From NCBI GenBank assembly GCA_900543205.1, contig UQQM01000010.1:1-64000 (forward strand): a stretch of 64,000 bases of DNA. The letters are read 5' to 3'. Source of the stretch: an uncultured Bacteroides sp. (GTDB taxonomy: Bacteria; Bacteroidota; Bacteroidia; Bacteroidales; UBA932). The notes under the pieces are model-generated. The model was given only the letters and a program-made list of their open reading frames with translations, was not told the origin of the DNA and made no database searches. The translations under genes were made by a program, and so were the position numbers. Positions 16,556 through 24,960 of this stretch are shown in pieces (position 1 is the stretch's first letter; each line of letters opens with the position of its first letter).

Positions 16556-17563
16556 ATGAATCTTTTTTTGCCATACCTGATCTCATTTGCAGCCCTGCTT
16601 TTCGCGGAGCTGCTTTATTTTAAGGTCGCCGGCCGCTTCGGCATAGTCGACATGCCCAACGGCCGCAGTTCCCACACCCGCCCCACCATACGCGGAGGCG
16701 GTATTGTCTTTCCTCTCGCCGCTCTGCTGGCGTTCCTTTTCGGCGGCTTCGCATACCCCTGGTTCCTGCTCGGCCTGCTGATGCTCGCCGTGGTGGAGTT
16801 CACCGACGACGTGCGCTCGCTCCCCGACTCCGTGCGGCTGGTGGCGCAGTTCGCCGCCATGGCCCTGATGTTCCTGCAGCTCGGCCTCTTTTCCGGCGGC
16901 TTCCCCTGGTGGTACGTCCCTCTAGCGCTGATTCTCTTCGTGGGCATAGTCAACGCGTTCAACTTCATGGACGGCATCAACGGCATCACCGGCGGGTATT
17001 CCCTGGCGGTGCTGCTGCCGCTCATCTGCATCAACCGTCTCCGGGGCGGGTTCATCGACGAGCGTCTGCTCGTCATCACGGCAATCGCCGCGCTGATATT
17101 CTGTTTCTTCAACTTCCGCACGAAGGCGCGCTGCTTCGCGGGCGACGTCGGCTCCGTCTCGATAGCGTTCATCCTGCTGTTCGCGCTGGGCGCACTGGTT
17201 CTGCGGACCGGCGACCTGAGCTGGATCGTGCTGCTCGCCGTCTACGGAGTGGACACGGTGCTGACCATCTGCCACCGCATCATGCTGCACGAGAACCTCG
17301 GCAAGGCACACCGCAAGCACGCCTACCAGCTGATGGCGAACGAGCTGCACATCTGCCACGTGAAGGTGTCGGCGTTCTACTCGCTCCTGCAGCTGGCCAT
17401 CAGCGCCGCCGCAATCCTGCTCGTGCCCGACTCCCCCGCCGCGCGCTGGATCTATCTCGCCTCCGTCCTTCTCCTGCTCTGCGCCGCCTACATCATCTTC
17501 ATGAGAAAATACTACCACCTCCACGAAGAATACCTATCTTTGCACCGCCATGCTGATCGATGA
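16556..17563 (+). CDS. Undecaprenyl-phosphate sugar-1-phosphate transferase, WecA/MraY-like
   Basis: A 335-residue polytopic membrane enzyme with the superfamily motifs: MPNGRSSHTRPTIRGGGIVF, EFTDDVRSLPDSVR (the DDxxD-like site), NAFNFMDGINGITGG, CFAGDVGSVS and the loop MLHENLGKAHRKHAYQLM (HxAxxHxH-like sugar-recognition loop). About ten membrane segments are visible. It would start repeat-unit synthesis by moving a HexNAc-1-phosphate or 2,6-dideoxy derivative from UDP to undecaprenyl phosphate. It closes the core locus and overlaps the following cupin gene by 14 bases. Confidence 0.9.
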   Translation: MNLFLPYLISFAALLFAELLYFKVAGRFGIVDMPNGRSSHTRPTIRGGGIVFPLAALLAFLFGGFAYPWFLLGLLMLAVVEFTDDVRSLPDSVRLVAQFAAMALMFLQLGLFSGGFPWWYVPLALILFVGIVNAFNFMDGINGITGGYSLAVLLPLICINRLRGGFIDERLLVITAIAALIFCFFNFRTKARCFAGDVGSVSIAFILLFALGALVLRTGDLSWIVLLAVYGVDTVLTICHRIMLHENLGKAHRKHAYQLMANELHICHVKVSAFYSLLQLAISAAAILLVPDSPAARWIYLASVLLLLCAAYIIFMRKYYHLHEEYLSLHRHADR

Positions 17564-17945
17564 CCTTCTTCTCGACGCTCTCGCCTCAGAGGCGCAGGCG
17601 TCGCCGAGGCTGCGGATGAACCGCGACCTGCGCAACACCCCGGACGACGGTTCCCAGCGCATGCTGAACGCCCTGGAGTCCGGAACCGTCCTACCGGTAC
17701 ACCGCCACCGAAGCACCTCCGAGTGCCAGATACTGCTGCGCGGCAAGATAGACGTGATGTTCTACGACGACGGCGGACGCGAAACCGCACGCTTCCGGCT
17801 CGACCGCGACGAAGGACGCTACGGAGTCAATGTCCCGGCCGGTACATGGCACAACCTCACCGTTATCGAACCCGCCGTCATCTTCGAGGCCAAGGACGGG
17901 CGCTACGAGCCGCTCAGCCCCGAAGACATACTGGAGACGGCGTGA
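17550..17945 (+). CDS. WbuC-family cupin-fold protein
   Basis: A 131-residue cupin with the WbuC pattern: RMNRDLRNTPDDGSQRMLNA, VLPVHRHRSTSECQILLRGK (metal-binding His-x-His and Glu/Gln), VMFYDDGG and YGVNVPAGTWHNLTVIEP (the second cupin motif with His). WbuC proteins are found at the ends of O-antigen/capsule loci; their activity is unknown as far as I know. It overlaps the transferase gene by 14 bases, so it is in the same operon and is probably its last gene. Confidence 0.82.
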   Translation: MLIDDLLLDALASEAQASPRLRMNRDLRNTPDDGSQRMLNALESGTVLPVHRHRSTSECQILLRGKIDVMFYDDGGRETARFRLDRDEGRYGVNVPAGTWHNLTVIEPAVIFEAKDGRYEPLSPEDILETA

Positions 17946-18153
17946 TGCCAGTCGCAAGACAACGGTCACAGACAAGGCCGGGCCGCCGGATGGCCATATC
18001 ATCCACGAGCAGGCTCTTTTCGCCTGCGAGGGATGTTTATGGCCGCAGGCGGCATAGCTCTGCGGGTGACGGATTGTAAATCCGGCACAACAAAAAAAGG
18101 CAGCAGATTGCAAATCTGCTGCAACTAATAACCTGCTGCAACCGAAGCAGCCC
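17946..18153. other. Intergenic junction between the convergent polysaccharide operon and ugd
   Basis: No gene is seen. The stretch contains two short GC-rich palindromes: one at 18070-18084 (CGGATT-gta-AATCCG) and a longer one at 18100-18122, described separately. The first part, 17946-18060, has no recognisable content. Confidence 0.5.
18091..18122 (-). terminator. Rho-independent terminator of ugd
   Basis: On the minus strand a perfect 10-bp stem (GCAGCAGATT / AATCTGCTGC with a 3-base loop, 18100-18122) is followed by CCTTTTTTTG (18091-18100). It lies about 30 bases after the ugd stop, as expected for a terminator of that gene. Confidence 0.8.
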
Positions 18154-19464
18154 CTAGCCTATCTTATAATATGCGAAACCGTTCTCGGTGGCCTCGTCGC
18201 GGTCGTAGATGTTGCGCCCGTCGATGATGACCTTCTCCTTCATGGTCTTCGAGAGCACCGCATAGCTGGGCACGCGGAACTCCTTCCACTCGGTCACGAG
18301 CATCAGGGCGTCGGCGTCCACGGCGGCATCGTACATGTCGCGGCTATACTCCACCTTGTCGCCTATCCTTCTGCGGCACTCGTCCATCGCCACGGGGTCA
18401 TAGACCTTCACGCGGCAGCCGGCCTCGAGCAGCTTCGCAATCAGCACGAGAGCAGGTGCCTCGCGCATATCATCGGTGCCGGGCTTGAACGCCAGACCCC
18501 ACATCGCCACGGTGCGCCCCTTGATGTCCCCGCCGAAATGGGCCGAGAACTTGTTGAAGAGAACGGACTTCTGGGCCTCGTTCACCTCCTCCACGGCCTT
18601 CAGCACCTTCATCGGATAGCCGTTCTGCTCGGCGGTCTTTATCAGGGCCTTAACATCCTTGGGGAAGCAGCTTCCTCCGTAGCCGCAGCCGGGATAGAGG
18701 AACTTGTGGCCGATACGGGTGTCGGCTCCTATGCCCTTGCGGACCATGTTCACGTCAGCCCCCACGAGCTCGCAGAGGTTGGCGATGTCGTTCATGAAGC
18801 TGATACGGGTCGCAAGCATGGAGTTGGCCGCGTACTTGATCATCTCGGCCGAGGGGATGTCGGAATATACGAAGCGGTCGGACATCATGGTGAAAGGCTT
18901 GTAGAGCCTGGTCATGAGCTTCTGGGCGCGCTCGGTCTCGGTTCCTATCACGATGCGGTCGGGAGACATGAAGTCCTTGATGGCAGAGCCTTCCTTGAGG
19001 AACTCGGGGTTCGATGCCACATCGAAGGGAATCTCCTCCCCGCGCTTCGCCAGCTCCTCCTCGATGACCGCCTTGACCTTCTGCGCGGTGCCCACGGGAA
19101 CGGTGCTCTTGGTCACCATCAGGGTGTACTTGTGTATATTCTGCCCGAAGGTCCTCGCCACGTCGAGCACGTACTTCAGGTCGGCAGAGCCGTCTTCGTC
19201 GGGAGGTGTGCCGACGGCGGAGAAGACCACCTCGACATTGTCGATGCAGGTCCTGAGGTCGGTCGTGAAATGCAGCCTGCCAGCCTCCACGTTCTTCCTG
19301 ACCATATCGTCCAGACCGGGCTCATAGATGGGAATCTCCCCTCCGAGCAGCCTCTTGATCTTGGACTCGTCGATGTCGACGCAGGTCACGTCGACTCCCA
19401 TTTCAGCAAAACAGGTTCCGGTCACCAGACCGACATATCCTGTACCTACAATAGCAATATTCAT
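18154..19464 (-). CDS. ugd: UDP-glucose 6-dehydrogenase
   Basis: A 436-residue UDP-glucose/GDP-mannose dehydrogenase family enzyme. The N-terminal NAD site is GTGYVGLVTGTCFAEMG, the active-site cysteine is in GYGGSCFPKDVKAL, and the C-terminal domain has GLAFKPGTDDMREAPA. It oxidises UDP-glucose to UDP-glucuronate with two NAD+. It lies convergent to the polysaccharide operon and downstream of an UpxY-like regulator, so glucuronate is probably destined for a surface glycan. A TAnnTTTG element just upstream suggests its own promoter. Confidence 0.95.
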   Translation of the reverse strand: MNIAIVGTGYVGLVTGTCFAEMGVDVTCVDIDESKIKRLLGGEIPIYEPGLDDMVRKNVEAGRLHFTTDLRTCIDNVEVVFSAVGTPPDEDGSADLKYVLDVARTFGQNIHKYTLMVTKSTVPVGTAQKVKAVIEEELAKRGEEIPFDVASNPEFLKEGSAIKDFMSPDRIVIGTETERAQKLMTRLYKPFTMMSDRFVYSDIPSAEMIKYAANSMLATRISFMNDIANLCELVGADVNMVRKGIGADTRIGHKFLYPGCGYGGSCFPKDVKALIKTAEQNGYPMKVLKAVEEVNEAQKSVLFNKFSAHFGGDIKGRTVAMWGLAFKPGTDDMREAPALVLIAKLLEAGCRVKVYDPVAMDECRRRIGDKVEYSRDMYDAAVDADALMLVTEWKEFRVPSYAVLSKTMKEKVIIDGRNIYDRDEATENGFAYYKIG

Positions 19465-19482
19465 GATATCAGTTCAATTCTG

Positions 19483-19490
19483 CAAATTTA
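19483..19490 (-). promoter_or_regulatory. Bacteroidota -7 element upstream of ugd
   Basis: On the minus strand TAAATTTG lies 19 bases before the ugd ATG and matches the TAnnTTTG consensus. It sits between the upxY-like gene and ugd, so ugd may be transcribed independently. Confidence 0.6.
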
Positions 19491-19512
19491 ATCATTCTTC
19501 GCGACATTTCCG

Positions 19513-20028
19513 TCAGTCCACCGGTTCCAGATAGGCCGGAGGGATGAATCCCGTGGCCACCACCGCGACGCCTTCTATCCTGACGAGCAGGCGGCGGTCC
19601 TTCTTGATGCGCTTGATATAGCCCTCGGCCCCCTTGTAGATGCCTCCGGTCACCCTGACCTTCTGGCCGACCTTGCACTTCGCCAGGAAGTCCTCGTCGA
19701 AGAACTTGAGATACTCGATCGGCGTGCTGCACACGAGCCTGAACATCTCCATCTCCCTGTCCTTCACCGCAGCCGGGTCTGAAGTGCCCGGCTCGGCGTA
19801 GAACATCAGGGAATCATAGTAGATGCGCTTCAGCTCACGTATATAGCGCGCGGTGGCGCGGATGAAGAACAGCGAGGGCATGGGCGGCACGAAGACGTCT
19901 ATGCCGGCCTTCTTCAGAGCCTGCTCGAAGGGCTTCGTACGATTGTAGAAAGCCCTCATGGCATACCACCTGAGGGTCTCCACTTCAGCGGGAAGCTGCG
20001 GAAACTGTCCTATTATCAGCGAACCCAT
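19513..20028 (-). CDS. UpxY-like NusG-family transcription antiterminator
   Basis: A 171-residue specialised NusG paralogue. An NGN domain begins at RWYAMRAFYNRTKPFEQALK and includes VFVPPMPSLFFIRATARYIREL, and a KOW domain follows as KVGQKVRVTGGIYKGAEGYI with a conserved VRIEGVAVVATGFIP. In Bacteroides the UpxY proteins keep RNA polymerase going through the leaders of their own capsule operons. Here the gene is not at the head of a capsule operon: it lies 18 bases after gdhA and 48 before ugd on the opposite strand to the polysaccharide locus. No UpxZ partner is visible. Confidence 0.85.
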   Translation of the reverse strand: MGSLIIGQFPQLPAEVETLRWYAMRAFYNRTKPFEQALKKAGIDVFVPPMPSLFFIRATARYIRELKRIYYDSLMFYAEPGTSDPAAVKDREMEMFRLVCSTPIEYLKFFDEDFLAKCKVGQKVRVTGGIYKGAEGYIKRIKKDRRLLVRIEGVAVVATGFIPPAYLEPVD

Positions 20029-20046
20029 GGCGCGGCGGGAATGCGG

Positions 20047-21390
20047 CTAGACTATGCCCTGCTCGAGCATCGCGTTCGCCACCTTCATGAAGCCGGCGAT
20101 ATTGGCCCCCTTGACGTAGTCCACGCTGCCGTCGGGCCTCTCCCCGTACTTCACGCAGGCCTCATGGATCGACTTCATGATGAAGTGCAGCCTGTCGTCC
20201 ACCTCCTTCTCGCCCCAGCTGATATGCGAGGCGTTCTGGGTCATCTCCAGTCCGGAAGTCGCGACTCCGCCGGCGTTCACGGCCTTGCCGGGCGCAAAAT
20301 ACACTCCGTTGTTCTGGAAATAGTGTATCGCTCCGGGCTGGCAGCCCATGTTGGACACTTCGCAGCAGCACCAGGTGCCGTTAGCCTTGAGTTCTTTGGC
20401 GTCATTCTCGTCAAGCTCGTTCTGGAACGCGCAGGGCAGGGCGATGTCGCATTTCACGCTCCACGCCTTCTTCCCGGGTGTGAACAGGGCCTTCCCGGGG
20501 AACTTGTCAGCCATGTCCTCCACCCTGTTGCGGTTGGAGGCGCGCATCACGAGCATGTAGTCTATCATCTCATCGGTGATGCCGTCGGGAATCTCGCAGA
20601 CCCCATCCGGGCCGGAAATCGCCACCACCTTGGCGCCCAGCTGCTTGGCCTTACGGCAGGCTCCCCATGCCACGTTGCCGAAGCCGGAGACCGCTATCCT
20701 GCAGCCCTCTATCTGCCTGCCGACACGGGCAAGGAGGTTCTGGGTGAAATAAAGGGCACCGTAGCCTGTGGCCTCGGGACGCAGGATGGAACCGCCCCAG
20801 TTGAGGCCCTTTCCCGTGATCACTCCGGTGTTGTACTGGCGCGCGAGCTTGGTGTACATGCCGTAGAGATAGCCTATCTCACGGCTGCCGACGCCCACGT
20901 CTCCGGCAGGTATGTCCTGGTCGGGGCCTATGCAGTTCCAGAGCTCGAGCATGAAGGCCTGGCAGAACCTCATTATCTCCTCGTTGGACTTGCCCGAAGG
21001 GTCGAAGTCCGAACCTCCCTTGGCTCCGCCCATGGGCAGGGTCGTGAGGGCGTTCTTGAAGGTCTGCTCGAAGCCGAGGAACTTCAGCATCGAAAGCGAC
21101 ACGGCCCTGTGGAAGCGGAGGCCTCCCTTGTAGGGGCCTATGGCGCTGTTGAACTGCACCCTGTAGCCGGTGTTCGTCCTGACCTCTCCCCTGTCGTCCG
21201 TCCAGGTGACGCGGAAGGTGAAGATGCGGTCGGGCTCGACCATTCTCTCCACTATCCTGGCCTTTTCGAACTCGGGATGCTGGTTGTAGACGTCCTCTAT
21301 TGATTCCAGTACCTCCTGTACCGCCTCGAGATATTCGTTCTCGCCGGGATACTTGGCCTGGAGACGGGCCATTATGTCTTGTGTCTTCAT
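20047..21390 (-). CDS. gdhA: Glutamate dehydrogenase (NADP-type, hexameric)
   Basis: A 447-residue enzyme of the small hexameric GDH class. It has YKGGLRFHRAVS, then LPMGGAKGGSDFDPSGKSNE with the catalytic lysine region, DIPAGDVGVGSREIGYLYG, and a Rossmann motif VSGFGNVAWGA. It interconverts 2-oxoglutarate plus ammonia and glutamate, usually in the assimilatory direction for this class. It follows korB by 28 bases, so its 2-oxoglutarate substrate is made by the preceding enzyme. The long antisense frame over it is a GC shadow. Confidence 0.96.
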   Translation of the reverse strand: MKTQDIMARLQAKYPGENEYLEAVQEVLESIEDVYNQHPEFEKARIVERMVEPDRIFTFRVTWTDDRGEVRTNTGYRVQFNSAIGPYKGGLRFHRAVSLSMLKFLGFEQTFKNALTTLPMGGAKGGSDFDPSGKSNEEIMRFCQAFMLELWNCIGPDQDIPAGDVGVGSREIGYLYGMYTKLARQYNTGVITGKGLNWGGSILRPEATGYGALYFTQNLLARVGRQIEGCRIAVSGFGNVAWGACRKAKQLGAKVVAISGPDGVCEIPDGITDEMIDYMLVMRASNRNRVEDMADKFPGKALFTPGKKAWSVKCDIALPCAFQNELDENDAKELKANGTWCCCEVSNMGCQPGAIHYFQNNGVYFAPGKAVNAGGVATSGLEMTQNASHISWGEKEVDDRLHFIMKSIHEACVKYGERPDGSVDYVKGANIAGFMKVANAMLEQGIV

Positions 21391-21418
21391 AATTATTAAT
21401 TATGTGTGTAAGTGTCTT

Positions 21419-22438
21419 CTATTCCACCTCCCAGGTGGTTCCGCTGTGGAGCAGGTCGTCCACGCAGTGTATCTTCGACCTGGCCATCACGTCCTTGACC
21501 TGGTCGCGCACGCCATCGTCGTAGGTGATGTCCCTGACGTCGCGTATGACTCCGAGCGCCACCGGGTAGTCGGGGCCCTTCATGTCCACGAGGGCCATGT
21601 GTATGCCGATGTTGTCGCTGTGGGCGTCATGCACCAGGATGTCCTCCTCGGTGAACCCGCCCTCGCCTATGTGCACCACGCGTATCTTCTTGCCGTCGTA
21701 GATCAGACCCTTGTCATGGTTCTTGCCGAAGATCATCCTCTCGCCCTGGCGCAGAACTATGGTGTGGTCGGCCTTCACCGTAGGGTCGGAGAGGTCCTTG
21801 TGGGCTCCGTCGTTGAAGATGATGCAGTTGGTCAGCATCTCCATCACCGAGCAGCCGTCATGCAGGGCGGCAGCGGTCATTATCTCCTCATTGAGGTTCA
21901 GCTCCACGTCGAGCGAACGCGCGAAGAAGGTCCCCTTGGCCCCGAGCACCAGTGCTCCGGGATTGAAGGGATGCTCCACGGTGCCGTAAGGCGAGGTCTT
22001 GGTGATCGCGCCGAACTTGGAGGTCGGAGAATACTGGCCCTTCGTAAGTCCGTAAATCTGGTTGTTGAAGAGTATGATGTTGATGTCGATGTTCCGGCGT
22101 ATGGCATGGATGAAATGGTTGCCTCCTATCGCCAGCGCATCGCCGTCGCCGCAGGCCTGCCATACGGTAAGCCAGGGATTGGCCACCTTTATGCCCGTGG
22201 AGACCGCCGTGGCGCGGCCGTGGATGCTGTGGAAGCCGTAGGTGTTCATGTAGTACGGCAGACGTGACGAGCAGCCGATTCCGGAGACCACGACATAGCG
22301 TTCCCTGTCGTAGTTGAGGGCCTGGCTGACCTTGGGGAGGGCGCGCTGCAGGGCAGCGAGCACGGCTCTGTCGCCGCATCCCGGGCACCAGCGGACCTCC
22401 TGGTCGCTCTTGAAATCCTTGAATGTCAAAGTAGCCAT
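21419..22438 (-). CDS. korB: 2-oxoacid:ferredoxin oxidoreductase, beta subunit
   Basis: A 339-residue TPP-binding subunit. VRWCPGCGDRAVLAALQ near the start, GIGCSSRLPYYMNTYGFHSIHGRA, and the TPP/Mg motif GDGDALAIGGNHFIHA with NNQIYGLTKGQYSPTS are diagnostic of the KorB/OorB group. With KorA it links 2-oxoglutarate and succinyl-CoA with reduced ferredoxin. In anaerobic Bacteroidota it can run either way, including the reductive branch that supplies 2-oxoglutarate. It follows korA after one base. Confidence 0.95.
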   Translation of the reverse strand: MATLTFKDFKSDQEVRWCPGCGDRAVLAALQRALPKVSQALNYDRERYVVVSGIGCSSRLPYYMNTYGFHSIHGRATAVSTGIKVANPWLTVWQACGDGDALAIGGNHFIHAIRRNIDINIILFNNQIYGLTKGQYSPTSKFGAITKTSPYGTVEHPFNPGALVLGAKGTFFARSLDVELNLNEEIMTAAALHDGCSVMEMLTNCIIFNDGAHKDLSDPTVKADHTIVLRQGERMIFGKNHDKGLIYDGKKIRVVHIGEGGFTEEDILVHDAHSDNIGIHMALVDMKGPDYPVALGVIRDVRDITYDDGVRDQVKDVMARSKIHCVDDLLHSGTTWEVE

Positions 22439-22439
22439 A

Positions 22440-24278
22440 TTACATCTCCTTATTTATGGCCTCCACGAGCTCGCCCACGAGGAAGGGCTGGCCCTGGACC
22501 TTGTTGTACTTCAATATCTCGCAATGGGGGAACTGCGCGCGCAGGTAGTCGGCGAACTGGCCGCTGTTGAGCTCGCACACAAGAATCTTCTCGAACGCCC
22601 CGAGCACCTTGCCGGTATTGGAAGGCAGGGGGTTGATGAAGTCGAAGTGGGCGTAGGAAACGCTGTCGCCGAGCTCATGTACCGCAGCGTGGAGGTGTCC
22701 GTAGGTGCCGCCCCAGCCGACCACGAGCAGCTTTCCGCTCTTCGGGCCCATGACTTCGAGTTCGGGCAGGTCCTTCGCTACCAGGGCGACCTTCTCCGCC
22801 CTTTCGCGCACCATGGTCTCATGGTTGACAGGGTCGTTGGAAAGCACACCCTCGTGCGTCTTCTCCAGTCCGCCGACGCGATGCTCGAAGCCTTTCTGGC
22901 CAGGGAGCGCCCAACGGCGCACCATGGTCTCCGGATCACGCTGGAAAGGATAGAACTTCTGGCCGGGCTTGAGTATGCCCTGCACGAAAGGCGGCTTGAT
23001 CTCCGGGTAGTCCTTCATAGAAGGAATCCTCCAGGGTTCGGAGCCGTTGCCGAGGAAACCCTCGGAAAGCAGGATCACGGGAGTCATGTGCTCCAGGGCT
23101 ATCTTGGCGGCAATGAACGCGGCGTCAAAGCAGTGCGACGGCGAGTGGGCAGCCACGACGGGCATAGGACATTCGCCGTTGCGTCCGTAGAGCGCCTGGT
23201 TGAGGTCCGACTGCTCGGTCTTGGTGGGCAGTCCCGTGGAGGGGCCGCCGCGCTGCACGTCGATTATGACCAGGGGCAGCTCCGCCATCACGGCAAGTCC
23301 CATGGCCTCGGTCTTGAGCGAGAGGCCAGGTCCCGAAGTCGATGTCACCGCAAGGCTGCCGGCGAACGCCGCACCTATGGCGGTGCATATTCCGGCGATT
23401 TCATCTTCGGCCTGGAGGGTCTTGGCCCCGAGGCTCTTGTGAATGGCGAGCTCCTCGAGTATCCCGGAAGCCGGGGTTATCGGATAGGAGCCGCAGAAAA
23501 GCTGAAGCCCGGATTTCTCGGACGCGGCGAGCAGGCCCCAGGCCAGGGCCTGGTTGCCGTTGATGTTGCGGTAGGTGCCCTTCTTGAGGTTCTTCGCATG
23601 CTCGACGATATAGGTGTTGGGTATCAGCTGCATGTTGGCCGCATAGTTGAAACCGTCGCGGACCACCTTCTTGTTGGGTTCCACGAACTCGGGATGCTTC
23701 GTGGCGAAGCGCTTCTCTATGTAGCCGAACACATAGTCGATATGGCGGTTGTAGATGAAGCAGGCCATGCCGAGTGTGAACATGTTCTTGCACTTGAGCA
23801 CCGACTTGTGGTCGAGCCCGCTGTCCTTGAGGCTCTCGGCGGTGAGCGTCGTGATGGGCGCGGGGATGATGATGCGGTCATCCACTCCAAGTTCGGTGAA
23901 AGGGTCGCCGGTGGCGAAGCCCGCCTTGTTCAGACCCGTCTCGTCGAACGCATCCGAGTCGAACAATATCATCGCATGGCGTTTACACCACCTGGCGTTG
24001 GCCTTGAGGGCGGCGGGGTTCATCGCCACGAGCAGGTCGCAGTAGTCACCGGGCGTGGACACGTCCTCGGAGCCTATGTGCACCTGGAATCCTGATACTC
24101 CTGAAACGGTGCCGTGAGGTGCGCGGATTTCGGCCGGATAGTCGGGGAAGGTCGAAAGGCCGTTGCCGCTGACAGCCGACATATCTGCAAAAAGAGATCC
24201 GGTCAACTGCATTCCGTCGCCCGAATCTCCTGCAAATCTAATCACGACATCCTTTGCGTCAATGATTTTATGTTGCAT
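22440..24278 (-). CDS. korA: 2-oxoacid:ferredoxin oxidoreductase, alpha subunit with fused gamma domain
   Basis: A 612-residue fusion of an N-terminal gamma domain (VIRFAGDSGDGMQLTGSLFA, residues about 11-30) and a C-terminal alpha pyrimidine-binding domain (NQALAWGLLAASEKSGLQLF, YPITPASGILEELA, TSTSGPGLSLKTEAMGLAV, QRGGPSTGLPTKTEQSDL). The order and length are those of Bacteroidota KorA. The gene is tightly linked to korB and lies 24 bases after the Skp-like gene, an unusual join of envelope and central-metabolism genes on one strand. Confidence 0.95.
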   Translation of the reverse strand: MQHKIIDAKDVVIRFAGDSGDGMQLTGSLFADMSAVSGNGLSTFPDYPAEIRAPHGTVSGVSGFQVHIGSEDVSTPGDYCDLLVAMNPAALKANARWCKRHAMILFDSDAFDETGLNKAGFATGDPFTELGVDDRIIIPAPITTLTAESLKDSGLDHKSVLKCKNMFTLGMACFIYNRHIDYVFGYIEKRFATKHPEFVEPNKKVVRDGFNYAANMQLIPNTYIVEHAKNLKKGTYRNINGNQALAWGLLAASEKSGLQLFCGSYPITPASGILEELAIHKSLGAKTLQAEDEIAGICTAIGAAFAGSLAVTSTSGPGLSLKTEAMGLAVMAELPLVIIDVQRGGPSTGLPTKTEQSDLNQALYGRNGECPMPVVAAHSPSHCFDAAFIAAKIALEHMTPVILLSEGFLGNGSEPWRIPSMKDYPEIKPPFVQGILKPGQKFYPFQRDPETMVRRWALPGQKGFEHRVGGLEKTHEGVLSNDPVNHETMVRERAEKVALVAKDLPELEVMGPKSGKLLVVGWGGTYGHLHAAVHELGDSVSYAHFDFINPLPSNTGKVLGAFEKILVCELNSGQFADYLRAQFPHCEILKYNKVQGQPFLVGELVEAINKEM

Positions 24279-24302
24279 AGGTATTTTTCCGTGAAACTGC
24301 TG

Positions 24303-24875
24303 CTACTGTGCCGCGCCCTGGGCCGTCTGGGCCTGGGCCTGAAGTTCGGCCTGAAGGGTCTCGAGGGTACGTCCTTCAGGGATGTTCAGAGCTGTGCGGG
24401 CCTGAGGGGTCAGGTCGGTGCTCTGGGTGTCATCATAATAGAGGAGCGAGCTCTGGTCGAAGACATAGATGTAGCCGCCGGCCTTCGCGAGGTCCTTCAC
24501 CACGTTGATGGCCTTCTCGTAGATGGGGGCCATGAGCTGCTGCTGCTGTTGCTGGAGCTCCATGTCCACGTTCTGGCTGAACTGCTGGATTCTCTGCTGT
24601 ATGTCGGTGAGCTCCTGCTCCTTGGTCTGGCGTATTGAAGCCGTCCAGGTGCCTGCCTTTCCCTGATACTCCTCGTACTTGCTGTTGAACTCGTCCACCA
24701 TGGCCTGATATGTGGCCTGGGCCTCGTTGCTGGAGGCGGTCATCGTCGCGCGGGCGGAATCGGCCTCGGGGCAGAGCTGGACGAGCTCCGCATAATTCAC
24801 ATGGGCGAACTTGGGCTGGGCGAAGGCCGCAACTCCAAGGAGAGCCATTACGGCTGTTGCAAAGATTTTCTTCAT
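24303..24875 (-). CDS. OmpH/Skp-family periplasmic chaperone
   Basis: A 190-residue protein with a signal peptide (MKKIFATAVMALLGVAAFAQ, cut after AFA) and a long glutamine/glutamate-rich coiled coil (ATMTASSNEAQATYQAMVDE ... QQQQQLMAPIYEKAIN). It ends with IYVFDQSSLLYYDDTQ, the strand typical of Skp in Bacteroidota. Skp holds unfolded outer-membrane proteins for the Bam complex, and the gene directly follows bamA. The C-terminus is rich in Gln and Ala. A second OmpH-like gene is at 30514. Confidence 0.9.
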   Translation of the reverse strand: MKKIFATAVMALLGVAAFAQPKFAHVNYAELVQLCPEADSARATMTASSNEAQATYQAMVDEFNSKYEEYQGKAGTWTASIRQTKEQELTDIQQRIQQFSQNVDMELQQQQQQLMAPIYEKAINVVKDLAKAGGYIYVFDQSSLLYYDDTQSTDLTPQARTALNIPEGRTLETLQAELQAQAQTAQGAAQ

Positions 24876-24960
24876 ATCTGTTGTCTTTAATTTATTATTA
24901 TCGTCAAATCTTCCGTAAATATAGCAATTTTACAGTACCGTTGTCCAACCGCCCCTCAGG

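Noticed and set aside
18071..18083. tRNA-like anticodon arm (GGATTGTAAATCC)
   Set aside because: No acceptor, D or T arms can be drawn around it.
20041..21303. 420-residue plus-strand open frame over gdhA
   Set aside because: It is an exact antisense shadow of a highly conserved gene in GC-rich DNA, with His/Val/Leu-rich composition and no family features.
22314..24095. 593-residue plus-strand open frame over korA
   Set aside because: Antisense shadow; the minus-strand KorA motifs are complete and the plus frame has no recognisable domain.
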